A DNA stretch of 64,000 nt from Arthrospira sp. PCC 9108 (GCA_016745315.1 CP066886.1:2852501-2916500); one strand, 5' to 3'. Shown: positions 17,056 to 27,435, counted from the stretch's first letter. Notes: generated by a model not told the origin, from the letters alone. Numbers and translations: made by a program.

Positions 17056-20000
17056 CTAAGCCTCGTGATCCTGTCTGTGCCACTGTTGGCGTTGCTGCAT
17101 TTTATCGAGCCAAAACGCCGAAAAACGCAGAATATTACTTAAGTCCTTAAGGTCAATTCCAATTGGTTTGGGAGTATCGGGGTTTTTCTCCCGTTCAATT
17201 AACCATTGAACATGGACTGATCGCGCCCAATCTTCCCAATATCTGAGCCAGATCAACAGTTTGTCGATATTTTCTTGAACCAAGTCTTTGTCGTCTCGGC
17301 GTTCCGCGATCGCTCTGGCGGCTTGAGCAATTAAGTAAGAAGATGGGGTCAAATCCGCATGGCGGGGGAGTTCTTCGGCGAGGCGATAGAGTAGAGAACT
17401 CAAGGCTTGATGATGTTCAGTGGTGATCCAATCTCGCCAACCGGGGTATAATTCTCCTTTGATCAGAGCTTCTAGGGTGTTTCCTGAACTGTAGAGAACT
17501 CGAAAACATAGGCCGTTTTTGTTGGGAACACTCGATAAACGGAAAATTTCAGACAGGACAAATCGCATCAAAGATAGCGATCGCCATTCCGTCAGTCCCC
17601 GCAACAGATCGATGGACATCAGTAGACCACCGGATAATTCTTTAGCCAGGTCGGATTCTGCTTCCCAAAGGGCTTCCAGGGCGACTGGGAGGGGAACACT
17701 TTTATCGACGATCACGATACCCAGACTCATCGTCGCCCCGAATCCCATCGTAAACAGCGATCGCTCTGGTAAACCTTGAAAATCATTTGTATCCGAAGTG
17801 GGTCGCCAGTAGCCGCCTTGGGATTGAAATTTCAAGTCTGGATCGCCCGGTTGGGGTTGATAGGGGTCGTCGCCACCACACCAAGCGGCTCTCAGAGAGA
17901 GCAGATAATCGGGTAAATCTTCTAAGGGGAGTACCGTCATCACATCATCTCCGGCGCTGTAGACCACGCGACCACAAAACCGCTTTTCGGTAATAAAGGG
18001 AACTAGACGGTTAGAGAAGTCAAGCCGGGCGCGCTTTAGACCCACATGAGTTGCAGGTCCTATGCGCTTACGGGTTTTCAGCAGGGAATGTTCATCATCC
18101 CTAAAGGCTTGAATAAATTCCCGTTTTTTCTGCTCATACTGGTTGTCATCAAGGTGAGGATAGCGATCGCGATTGATGAAAATTTCGGGATGAGTTTCGG
18201 TTAAATATTCTTGGTAAGGATGAAGTTTTTGACCAGAAACATACTTCCCCATACCATCCCCATCCCCCAAGATCATCACCCACCAATCTGTTGGACTACT
18301 ATCGCCAAAGCCAGATTCACGATGAGTTTGGTCTATAATATTTCGCAACTGGGGTCTTTGTTCTTTTTCTAATCCCAGATCTTCAGCAAGCCATTTGCTG
18401 GAAAACATCACACCGTTATAGTATCGCCCCGGTAAATTTTGGCGATTAATACAAATATCGGTTTTAGGGATGTGGAAAGGACGACCCCGAGTTCGATCCC
18501 GAAAATCCTGATATTCTTGACTGGTTTTCCCAAATTGTTGTTTGATATTAATTTGTAATTTCTGCCAATATTGACTGAGTTGACCGTGATTTTGATCTGG
18601 TTGCCAATCTTGGTAAGCAAATCGGGCTGAAGCAATAGAACTGAGATTGGGAAAGCGAATTAATTGGCTATAGTCTATTTTTTCATTTTCTAAATTGCTA
18701 AAATCAATTATTAAAGACTCACGCACACCACCATAAACCCAAGCCATGCGCTTCGTTAATTCTAGAGCGTTCAGCATTTCCTATCCGTCAAATAATCCTG
18801 GATAAACTTCTGCTATTAATCGCCAAAATAATCGCATCGACTCGATGGGTAAACCTTATCCTTCCCGGAAGTTTCCAGAATATCGAAATTGAGGATGTAG
18901 GGCGCTCAGTTGTCCCGATCATGTAGAACGAACACCCGGAGAAATGGGAATTGCCCAAGTTATAGTATTTTTAATCGCTTGAATTGCTTGACCGCATCGA
19001 GATTGAATTGACCCCCACCAAGTCCCATTATTGAGGGTTGTGTAGAGCATTTTTTCCGCCGTTGTGGGAGGGTGATTGTTCACGCGAGTTTGAGCCACTT
19101 TTTCTGGTTTTTTGATCCAGTCTTCGCTCAATTGATCGTCATCATTTTTCTCAATCATTAGAGAAGTATTCGGATCACCCAACGGAACAGCCGTCCAGTA
19201 GGGTTGCCAAGTTTGGTCAATTTGAGCATTCCATAATCCCCGCCATTCCCAGCAGCTTTTCCGCTTCCAGTTTTCGAGATCATGTCGGTTTTGTTCGTCG
19301 TGACCTCCCGACTGGGAAAATTCTTCTAAGATCTTCTCAATCCGCTTATGATTTTGGGGGTTTTGCAGAAATGCGATGGTGCGATCGCGAATTCCTTGTC
19401 TAAGTTCGGGTATGGGATGATCGGGGATTCCTTCTCTAATATTTTGGGCGATCGCAATCCATTCAGACCGCAATTTTTCACACAAAGTTTCTCCGAGTTG
19501 TTGTGCGGTTTCGGAGCTTCCAACTAAGATGGTTATCGTATTGGGAAAGCCTGCGGTTGCTAGGGTGGTACTCAAACGATCCTTAAAACGAGTCAGGGGG
19601 TCTGTTCCATCGGGGCTGAGTTCTTGAAAGCTTTCTCTAAAAATTGGATAGGTTTTGAGTAAGAGTGCGTCGATGATTTCTTGTCCCCAAAGCGAGGGGG
19701 TAATCACCGCATCTACACCGTAGGTTTCAGCCACGAACCAACAGAGTTGAGCGCTTAGATAGTGTAGCAAGTATGACCCTGCCCAAAAGTCTAGAAATTT
19801 GCGGGAAGCTTTGATAAAGTCCTGAATCGGGGAAAAGGTAAACAGCAGCAAGTAAGGGTATTGAGTGACAATCCCCCGTTCATCAAAGTCTACCGCTCCG
19901 GCGATCGCTGAGACTGTGGCACGATAGCTATGAATCGGACAGTCGGGTAAAATGTAGTGTTGAGGGTCGAGTAGAGCGTCCGAATCCTGTTGTCGTCTTA

Positions 20001-20385
20001 GTTCCGGCATCATACGCCACAACCAATTAAATACGTTTTGGGGGTTTTGTTCCTGTTGAACCCATTGGGGAAAGGCGATTTCTCTGTTGTCTGGAGTTTG
20101 AATGGTTTGCTGTTGAGCGCTGATGGGATGTTTAATGATCCGTTCTTTAGTTTGTCGTTCTGTTGAGCTTCCTGGTTCCAAATTGACCCGATCTGAGGAA
20201 CTGGCGATCGCTTCAAGCTGATGTTGATTTTGTTCCCACCAAAACAGCGCCGCTTGTCCCTCCGAGGTTTTCAAACAATCCAGGCTGTTACAGAGATGGC
20301 GATCACCAACTAAAGCACAAAGTTGGCGAAGGAAGACGGTATTGCACAGTGAGGAATGATTAAGAGAACCGAGGAAGTTGTCCAT
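17056..20385 (-). pseudogene. cmr2: Cas10/Cmr2 with three in-frame stops and an IS1-replaced amino end
   Basis: Two long ORFs (18919-20385 and 17056-18777) share one frame. The 47 codons between them are protein-like (SGQLSALHPQFRYSGNFREG, ESMRLFWRLIAEVYPGLFDG) but hold TGA 18919-18921, a TAA and a TAG. The amino half has YLLLFTFSPIQDFIKASRK. The carboxy half has VMILGDGDGMGKYV and VVYSAGDDVMTVLP, the palm with the GGDD-type motif as AGDD that makes cyclic oligoadenylate. No HD motif is seen. The first 16 codons lie inside the IS1 element, so the native amino end is lost. About 1110 codons remain. Confidence 0.88.
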
Positions 20386-20878
20386 GCTTCAAATAATAGA
20401 TAAGTAAGCGAATTGATTTGTACAACATCTCAGTGGACTTGGAATCACACAAAGTTTTGCGATGTAGCCTGGCTAAATAGTGCCTCAGACGGCAGTTTTC
20501 TCCTTCTACTCTTGTCATAGCCGTTTTGCTGACTAGATGATTGCAATCCTCAATTAAGCAAGGATAAACTTTGTATCCGTCCGTAATATATAGAAAACAA
20601 GCCCAGCCCTTAATCATTTGCCATAATGTGGTAAAAGTCAGCAATGAGCTGTCGCCTATGACAAACTTCAGAATTACAGGCAGTTTGGTATTCACAACTG
20701 TCCAGACCCAGATGTTTTTTTTTGAACCCACAAAAGTCTGAGGCTCATCAATTTGAGCTATTTCAGGAATTTCATAGTTTTCCTCATCACATCTGGGTTT
20801 CTGCAACTCTAACCCAGTTAAGTATTGTGTTGTGAGAAATACCAGTGACTCTCTCAATGGCTCGAAATCCCATGCCAT
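20360..20878 (-). CDS. insB: IS1 transposase, InsB-like catalytic frame
   Basis: This frame gives the IS1 DDE transposase carboxy part: EIAQIDEPQTFVG, YITDGYKVYPCLIE with a catalytic Asp, and TRVEGENCRLRHYLARLHRK with the final Glu. It ends at TAA 20360-20362, just inside the terminal repeat. It appears intact, so transposition may still be possible by frameshift from InsA. Confidence 0.88.
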   Translation of the reverse strand: MAWDFEPLRESLVFLTTQYLTGLELQKPRCDEENYEIPEIAQIDEPQTFVGSKKNIWVWTVVNTKLPVILKFVIGDSSLLTFTTLWQMIKGWACFLYITDGYKVYPCLIEDCNHLVSKTAMTRVEGENCRLRHYLARLHRKTLCDSKSTEMLYKSIRLLIYYLKHGQLPRFS

Positions 20879-21041
20879 TGAGGGACATTTTCACACCAAG
20901 CTCTTTGACATCAGAACTGTAACCTCCAGGACAGGGATTTTCTCGAAATTGGCGACCACATTCACGGCACAGGTAACTCTGTTTTCCCTGACGATGACCA
21001 TTTTTGACTACTTTATGGCTTTGGCAATAAGGACAATCCAT
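20787..21041 (-). CDS. insA: IS1 InsA-like DNA-binding protein
   Basis: The 84-residue frame opens with a zinc finger (CPYCQSHKVVKNG and CRECGRQF) and continues with an HTH (FRAIERVTGISHNTILNW), the IS1 InsA layout. It overlaps the InsB frame by about 90 bp. In IS1 a programmed frameshift fuses the two to give the active transposase. Confidence 0.85.
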   Translation of the reverse strand: MDCPYCQSHKVVKNGHRQGKQSYLCRECGRQFRENPCPGGYSSDVKELGVKMSLNGMGFRAIERVTGISHNTILNWVRVAETQM

Positions 21042-21082
21042 CTTGATTTATTTGAGAATATCATTTTCTATTATGCAACACC

Positions 21083-21303
21083 ATAACTTGAGTCGAAGTC
21101 AATGGTCGCTCCTGTGCAATCGGGTTCTTGACGAGTTGGGTTTGGGCGACCATCAGGCGTTGGTGGGGCTGCACCACGATGTCAAATATCCCGGTTCAGA
21201 CAAAACTCGCACCCACGCCCATCTGCTGATTAACTTGGTTAACGATGCGGGGAAGTGCTTCGAGTCCAGTTGTCTCCATATTATCAAGTTGTGTCCATAT
21301 ATG
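21083..21303 (+). pseudogene. Relaxase-like gene remnant
   Basis: Directly after the IS1 end a frame reads NLSRSQWSLLCNRVLDELGL, then HHDVKYPG and THAHLLINLVNDAGK. The H-x-H-x-x-x-N pattern resembles MobA/relaxase proteins of mobilisable plasmids. It has no start or end and runs out into non-homologous sequence near 21303. The assignment is tentative. Confidence 0.4.
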
Positions 21304-21338
21304 GAAACCCCTTATCCTGTGTTGCATTGCGATCGCAG

Positions 21339-21384
21339 TGCGGATAAGGGTTTGATGATAGTGGGGGCGGTGGGACTTGAACCC
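21339..21384. repeat. Left direct repeat of the tRNA-Leu island (att-like)
   Basis: These 46 bp are identical to 26559-26604. The right half (21362-21384) copies the last 23 nt of tRNA-Leu; the left half copies the sequence just 3' of that gene. This is the signature of a site-specific integration that duplicated the tRNA 3' end. Confidence 0.85.
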
Positions 21385-21463
21385 TTCATAAAGGCTATAA
21401 CCCCTATTCTACCGTTACTCTAGTGCACTCAAAAGCGATCGCACATTTAGGAGTTAGTGCCAA

Positions 21464-22063
21464 ATGAGTGCAAGTACAAACAGTACACATAGTGTTACAG
21501 ATCAAGGCTTTGAGGATATTCTTGAGTTTTTCAACCTATCCCGCAAACAATGTCCCAAAGGTGTCAGGATTAAGCGTAACCGGGGGACAATTCAGCTAGA
21601 CATCACTACTGACCCGGAGACGGGAGAGCGTAAACAACGGGGCTGTAATTGTCAGTTTACCCCAGAGGGTATCCGCAAGGCTGTTGACAAGGCTTGGTTA
21701 GTTCATAAATCCCTTGACGGACAATTTCAGTCGGTGTCTGAATGGCTGGACTGGTACAAGGCCACTATTCTTGACGAAAACAAAACTCCCCTAGAAAACG
21801 ACTTAATCACCTATCGCCAAGTGTTTAAAGAGATGGAAGATGATTACTTTAATGGGGTACACAAGAACACTAAACGGAAGCGCTCTCGCGATATGGCTAG
21901 TGACCAAAAATCATTTAAACGCTGTTTTCTTACTGTGTTTAACAAAGTCACAGACTGGGATGTTTATGTGAGCTGGGATGGTATAAAAGAAGCCTTGTAT
22001 GCTCCATTAAAAGACGGTAGCAGTCCGGTAGGACATAAAGAGCATGATTTCATCTCAAATTAG
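21464..22063 (+). pseudogene. Integrase (tyrosine recombinase), amino-terminal part only
   Basis: ATG 21464 follows AGGAG. The 199 residues contain KGVRIKRNRGTIQLDI and FTPEGIRKAVDKAWLVHKSL, the arm-binding and core-binding region of cyanobacterial phage/plasmid integrases. The catalytic R-H-R-Y domain is missing: the frame stops at 22063, shortly before the group II intron and IS607 remnants. Its position 80 bp from the tRNA-derived repeat suits the integrase that inserted this island. It can no longer excise it. Confidence 0.65.
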
Positions 22064-22104
22064 GTTAACATTTTAGGGCAATATGGTATAAGAAGCGAGA
22101 ATAG

Positions 22105-24686
22105 GTGCGAGACGTTTAGGAATCAAATAAGGCTGCAATGCCTGAAATAACCTCCTAGTGGGATTTTCACCCCTTGATGAAATATAAGGGACTCGTACTC
22201 TGACCATCCCATAACTGTTTATATGTCCCAACGTTTGTATAGAAATATACAAAACAAGGCAGGGAACCCAAGGTCAAAACGAACTGACTCATACAAATTC
22301 CTTATAGGAAGCCCAGAAATGGATAAGTAAAATCAGGAAATTAGGGTAACGGCGATAGCCACCCCCAGTTTTGGGAATCACAACCCCAGGATTGAAGCGG
22401 GGAACGGAAGGCTCCGAGGTGTAACCCAACACCAGAACCGAGACCACTGCCAACCATCCATGATTAGGGAAACCGAATGTCCGGCTTGAACCATCGTCAT
22501 TGTTAAGTAGCGAAACAGGTTGATACGCTGCGCTCAAAAGAGTAAGGGGAAAAGTAGGGGCTTCTATTCACTACCTACACAGACCTTTAAAAGTACCCCG
22601 GTGGAAAGGACAAATCTAAAGATGGAATGCCCATATAAACGGAACGTTTTAAGTCCTCCTGGACTCTGATTATCTGGTCGAGATATCAGTAGGGATAAGT
22701 GTAACCGCAAGTCCTAGAGGATGTGAGATGTGACCAAAAGCCAACGCCCTACTGTAATGGAAGGGATATGCTAACAGGTCACGGTTTGATTGTAAAGAAA
22801 TAGAGCCTAGTAGGTGTACAAATGGCGATAGCGAGTTTAAAGAAAGGGTTTGGGAAACCAAAACCAATCAAGACTACGAACAACGCATGGAAGGCAATCC
22901 CATGGACTAAGGTTCAACGGAAAGTTTTCAAGCTCCAAAAGAGTATATTTCAAGCAGCTAAATCGGGACAGGATGCAAAGGTAAGAAGGTGGCAACGTCT
23001 ATTGGTGAAATCATATTATGCCCGGCTCCTAGCAGTGCGACGAGTAACCCAAGATAATCAAGGCAAGAAAACAGCCGGAATCGATGGAGTAAGAGCAATC
23101 TCTCCAAGACAAAGGTTAGAACTTGTCAAAAACATTAAGGGAAATCTCAAACCAAAACCACTGCGAAGGGTGTGGATTCCAAAACCTGGTAGGGATGAAA
23201 AAAGCTGGAATAGGCATACCCACAATCCAAGACAGAGCAAGGCAAGCCTTGGTTAAGTCGGCTCTCGAACCTGAATGGGAATCGAGATTTGAGGGCACGA
23301 GCTATGGGTTCCGACCCGGACGGTCAGCACAAGATGCAATAAGTAGAATATATATTGCCATAAATCAAGGACAATACTATGTTCTTGATGCTGATATAGC
23401 AAAATGCTCTTACCGTGAACCATGATTACCTATTGTCCAAAATTCATTGTCCAAGCAGCTTGAAGAGAGACCTGAAACAATGGCTCAAAGCTGGCGTGCT
23501 AGATAACGGTGTATTTGAGGATACAGAAGCAGGGACACCCCAAGGAGGGGTAATAAGTCCAATACTCGCCAACATCGCACTGTTGGGTATGATTAGGTTA
23601 ATTGAAAAACTGTATCCCAAGAAAACAGACAATCGCCCTTATGCGAACGTTATAAGATATGCCGATGATTTTGTGGTCATATCCAAAGACCTAGGAATCA
23701 TTGAACAGTGCAAGACTGCTATTTCTGAATGGCTAAAACCTGTAGGATTAGAAATAAAACCTGAAAAGACTCGAATCTGTCATACACTCAAAACTATTGA
23801 GTATGACGGTAAGACTGAGGAACCTGGGTTTGATTTTCTAGGATTCAATATCAGGCAATACCCAGCAGGAAAATATAAATCTGGGAAAACAGGTGGGAAA
23901 GTAAGCCGATTAATCGGTCACAAAACCCATATAAAACCCAGCCAAAAAGCAGTCAAAGCCCACACAGAAGCGATAAAAGGTGTAATCAAGCAACATAAAG
24001 CAACACCTCAGTCAGCCCTGATTAGTAAACTAAACCTGATTATTCGGGGATGGTCAAATTATTATTCAGCGGTAGTCTCAACAGAGACCTTCAATAAGCT
24101 AGACAAAACAGTCTGGCAAATGTTAAGGGCATGGACAGTATCAAGATGCGGAAAGGCAAGTTACGAAAAACTAAGTAATTATTTCAGACATGGAACAATT
24201 AAACTTAGCAATGGGAAAGAAAGACACGAAAATTGGCTGTTTCAAACCAAAGATGGGTTACATCTGTTTAAACACAACTGGACTCCAATTGTCAGACATA
24301 CCCTAATACGCCCTGACGCAACACCTTATGACGGAAATTGGACTTACTGGGCAACCAGGAAAGGACAAGCAATCGACACGCCAATTAGGGTAGCAAAACT
24401 ACTCAAAAAGCAAAAAGGTAGATGTACCTGGTGTGGACAATTCTTTACCCCATCAGATATAATTGAAGTAGACCACATTGTACCTAGAAGCCATGGCGGA
24501 AAGGATGAATACAAGAATATTCAATTATTACATCGCCATTGTCACGACAATAAAACAGCTCTTGATGAAGAGATGATGCTGTACTCTTAACAAGGAGACG
24601 GTCAAATTAGGAGCCGTATGAGGTGAAAGTCTCAAGTACGGTTCTGTATGGGAGGGGGAGATGGCGACATCTCTCTCGACCCCTAC
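22105..24686 (+). mobile_element. Group II intron with decayed maturase
   Basis: The 5' end is GTGCGA at 22105, matching GUGYG. Domain V is at 24611-24644 (GAGCCGTATGAGGTGAAAG, closing with GTACGGTTC). The 3' end is near CCCTAC at 24681-24686. About 700 nt of ribozyme sequence precede the ORF. Its sense strand agrees with the integrase and tnpA. It lies in the boundary sequence between these two remnants. Confidence 0.85.
22822..24590 (+). pseudogene. ltrA: Group II intron reverse transcriptase/maturase with HNH domain, two frameshifts
   Basis: Three overlapping frames make one protein: 22822-23256 (KKTAGIDGVRAISPRQR), 23123-23425 (GIPTIQDRARQALVKSALEP, YVLDADIAKC), and 23415-24590. The last has the RT active site VIRYADDFVVI, a maturase X domain (WSNYYSAVVSTETFNKLD), and an HNH nuclease (CTWCGQFF, EVDHIVPRSHGG). 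The breaks are near 23200 and 23410. All catalytic motifs survive, but no single polypeptide can be made as written. Confidence 0.88.
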
Positions 24687-24710
24687 TTTGAGGATAAACC
24701 TATTGCCAGA

Positions 24711-25296
24711 TATGTCAAACCCAAGGAAGCGGTCTAAATCCTTGGAGTCCATGAAAGAACACTCCGCAGATGGGACGAAAATGGCTCAATCGAGACCATC
24801 AGAACCCCCGCTGGGCAACGACGATACAACGTTGAGTCATATTCTGATGCCATCACGCAGTGACAAACGCAAAGTCGTTATCTATGCCAGAGTTAGTAGC
24901 CGCGCCCAGCAGTCCGACCTCAACCGACAGGTGGCCGCACTGTCCAACCTCTACCCCGAAGCAGAAGTCGTCTCCGAAATCGGAGGCGGGCTCAACTTCA
25001 AGGGAAAGAAAATGCTGGCCTGACTGGGACAAGTCTTGTCAGGAGATGTCCGCATGGTTGTCGTTGCCCACCCAGACCGATTGGCCAGATTTGGATGGGA
25101 CTTGTTTCGATGTCTCTGTGAGCAAAACAGGTGCTCACTCATGGTTCTCAACGAGACAAGTCTCAGTCGAGAACCAGAAATGGTTGAGGACATCCTCGCC
25201 ATCCTCCACTGCTTCAGTTCCCGATTATACGGACGGAGTCAATATAAAACTCAGGTCAAAGAAGATTCGGATTTACCCCAGCCCAGAGCTAAATAA
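24711..25296 (+). pseudogene. tnpA: IS607-type TnpA serine recombinase, broken
   Basis: The first part reads YVKPKEAV, then TAA, then ILGVHERTLRRWDENGSIET, a MerR-like DNA-binding domain. A different frame gives VVIYARVSSRAQQSDLNRQV, the serine recombinase active site, and GGGLNFKGKK. A third frame (25036-25296) gives VVVAHPDRLARFGWDLF. At least one in-frame stop and two frameshifts are present. IS607 TnpA catalyses transposition through a serine intermediate. The element is immobile unless helped in trans. Confidence 0.85.
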
Positions 25297-26377
25297 AGTC
25301 TGGCGTAAATGGCTGGCTGCTTGTCGGTATTGCTACAACCAAGCAATTGCATTATCCCGGAGTGGTAAACGACTAAGCAAGTTAAAGTTACGCTGCGGAA
25401 GTGATCCAGAGTGACTTGCCTGCATGGGTCAAAGAAACACCCGGCCATATTCGGCAGAATGCCATCTTTGATGCCTATCTCGCCTTTTCAGTCAGTCCTG
25501 GCGCAAGGCCACCGAGCTGTCGGGATAGTTCTCAAGCCATCAAGTTTAACAATGCTAATTTCTCTTCAGGGAGTTGGTATCCAAGACTCACGAAAGGATT
25601 AACTTTCATGGTTTCCTAAGCTATCCCTAAAACTTGCGGGCAAGGGACTCAGTTGGTGTTTACCAAAGGTCGATGGTTGGCGATTTTCCCTGAACCAGTT
25701 GCCGTTACCCCAACTGAAGCGAATGGCGTGATTGCATTAGACCGGGGTGTCCGAACTTTCATAACTGGGTTTGATGGCTCTCGGTTTCTGGAATTGGGCT
25801 CCGGAGATATAGGACGCATTACTAGGTTATGTCAACATTTGGATGATTTGATGAGCCGAATCGCCAAGGAACTTAATCGTTCACGGCGACGCCGGATGAG
25901 GCAAGCGGCTCAACGAATGAGAACTAAAATCCGGAATTTAGTGGATGAGGCCCACAAGCAAATTGCTCATTACTTGACTAATGACTACAGCATAATTTTT
26001 CTGCCGACCTTCGAGACTTCCAACATGGTTGCCCAAGCCAAGCGGAAAATCAAATCCAAGACTGCCCGAGCCATGCTGACATGGGCGCATTATCGATTCA
26101 AACTAACCCTGAGACATCAAGGGGAAATAACTGGAACCACAGTTGTAGATGTGACCGAAGAATACACCAGCAAAACCTGTACTCACTGTGGTCATGTGCA
26201 TTCCCAGCTAGGTGGCTCAAAAGTGTTCCGATGTCCTGAGTGTGGGTTCAACCCAGGGACTGGAACGGTGCTTTTGGAATCTTTCTAAAAGCTTTGCGGG
26301 ATACCGCCTCTGTTACCTTAACGGGTAATAGTGCTATCGTCGCATTGTCAGGCAATAGCCGGATAAATGTCGCGTAA
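25229..26377 (+). pseudogene. tnpB: TnpB RNA-guided nuclease of the IS607 element, broken
   Basis: Fragments include KKIRIYPSPELNKVWRKWL, LPAWVKETPGHIRQNAIFDA and, from 25620, the RuvC half: GVIALDRGVRTF (first Asp), IIFLPTFETSNM (Glu), and a zinc finger CTHCGHVHSQLGG then CPEC. An in-frame TAA lies at 25617-25619. Near 26255 a frameshift separates the final DWNGAFGIFLKALRDT (third Asp), which ends at TAA 26375-26377. Intact TnpB uses a 3'-derived guide RNA to cut DNA. This copy is decayed, though a guide RNA could still be made from its 3' end. Confidence 0.88.
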
Positions 26378-26558
26378 ATGTATCAGTAGTTATAGTGTTT
26401 GACAGATTGATTAAGTTGTGCTTATTGATTAACCCGTCAATAATTAAGATTTGTTGCTAGGGGATATGCACCAATTGTCCCGTGTGCTAAGACTGAATGG
26501 AGTGCATATTGAGCGTGACGGTACGACTATTGGGTTAAGTAAATTCCCGCTATCGCAC

Positions 26559-26604
26559 TGCGGATAAGGGTTTGATGATAGTGGGGGCGGTGGGACTTGA
26601 ACCC
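26559..26604. repeat. Right direct repeat of the tRNA-Leu island (att-like)
   Basis: It is identical over 46 bp to 21339-21384. Positions 26582-26604 are the real 3' end of tRNA-Leu and 26559-26581 the adjoining downstream sequence. Island content between the repeats is about 5.2 kb. Confidence 0.85.
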
Positions 26605-26937
26605 ACACGACCGGTGAAGGTCAACGGATTTTCATCCTCTCGCAGCTTTCGCTACAGCATCAGGTAGGTTGATCCCCGCCTAATTGCCTTGAGAATTGGA
26701 CTCTCCCTTTACCCTCGGCTTAACGTTAGGGTAGCTCCCGTCGAGTCTCTGCACCTTCCGATCAAGAAGTTCCAGAAATTAGGTATTTCCTTCACCCCTT
26801 CAAGGGCTTGGCTCAGGATTGCCTTGTCTGCGAACAGATTTAGGTTTCCCTGAGTTTGAGAGCAGTCACTTGAGGGATTTCTCACCCCAAGGCTCAGTTT
26901 TCTAAGTCCGTAGCGTCTACCATTCCGCCACGCCCCC
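26582..26937 (-). tRNA. trnL: tRNA-Leu(UAA) with group I intron
   Basis: Exon 1 is 26937-26904 (starts GGGGGCGTGGCGGAATGG) and ends after U34. Exon 2 is 26632-26582 (starts AAAATCCGTTGACC, ends ACCGCCCCCA). Together they give an 85-nt tRNA with a long variable arm and anticodon UAA. The 271-nt intron (26903-26633) sits between anticodon bases 34 and 35, the position of the ancient cyanobacterial/plastid tRNA-Leu group I intron. Its core AGACUCGACGGGAGCUACCC-like sequence is present. The 3' end is the att site of the adjacent island. Confidence 0.96.
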
Positions 26938-27201
26938 AGGTCGCTTGTTTAAAAGCACGATCTATATTTGAGCATCTTTCTGGAATTTTGGCAACTATTT
27001 TCCCAAATTTTTTGGAGATCAGGGAAAACTGGGAGCGATCGCCAGTGGTGGGAGAGCCTCATAGAGCCTATCTGTAATATCATATACCCGGCGTAAACCC
27101 GCGCCTACAAATATGTATGACCCGATCGCTGGTCATTGGTGACGTAGCAAAACTGGTCACTGGTCACTTTTCGCGGTTTAATTATAAAGACTGTCGTTGG
27201 A

Positions 27202-27435
27202 TTGTCGGATCACCCAACTATGCTGATTACACTGTTACTGTATGTTATTCTCGGTGGCACCTACCTAGTGGTAGCCCCAGGGGCTTTGTACTTTTACCTG
27301 AAAACTCGCTGGTATGTAGCTGGTTCCGTAGAGCGGTTACTGATGTACTTTCTGGTTTTCTTTTTATTTCCAGGACTGATTTTGCTGTCACCGTTCCTAA
27401 ATTTTCGTCCCCAACCCCGACAAATTGAAAGCTGA
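27202..27435 (+). CDS. ndhL: NAD(P)H-quinone oxidoreductase subunit L
   Basis: The product is about 71-77 residues (ATG 27220 is an alternative start). It has two membrane segments and the conserved block YFLVFFLFPGLILLSPFLNF, diagnostic of NdhL. It is a small membrane subunit of the cyanobacterial NDH-1 complex in thylakoids, needed for respiratory and cyclic electron flow and CO2 uptake. The stop overlaps the next ATG by one base, and trpA follows, the gene order known from many cyanobacteria. Confidence 0.93.
   Translation: MSDHPTMLITLLLYVILGGTYLVVAPGALYFYLKTRWYVAGSVERLLMYFLVFFLFPGLILLSPFLNFRPQPRQIES

Larger units (their letters stand above)
20338..21082 (-). mobile_element. IS1-family insertion sequence
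   Basis: The ends are GGTATTGCACAGTGAGGAATGA at 20338 and, inverted, GGTGTTGCATAATAGAAAATGA ending at 21082; 17 of 23 positions match. Total length 745 bp fits IS1. It encodes InsA- and InsB-like frames on the minus strand. The 8-9 bp flanks (AGGAAGAC and ATAACTTG) are not duplicates. Left of it is cas10 and right of it a relaxase remnant, so the element probably mediated a deletion or rearrangement rather than a simple insertion. Confidence 0.8.

Noticed and set aside
5260..20385. Stop-codon reassignment or programmed readthrough to explain the in-frame stops
   Set aside because: All three stop codons occur at such sites, while the same codons end the core genes normally, so genome-wide recoding is excluded; decay or base errors are simpler.
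22289..22867. Minus-strand ORFs inside the group II intron
   Set aside because: They are antisense to the ribozyme RNA and have no protein-like features.
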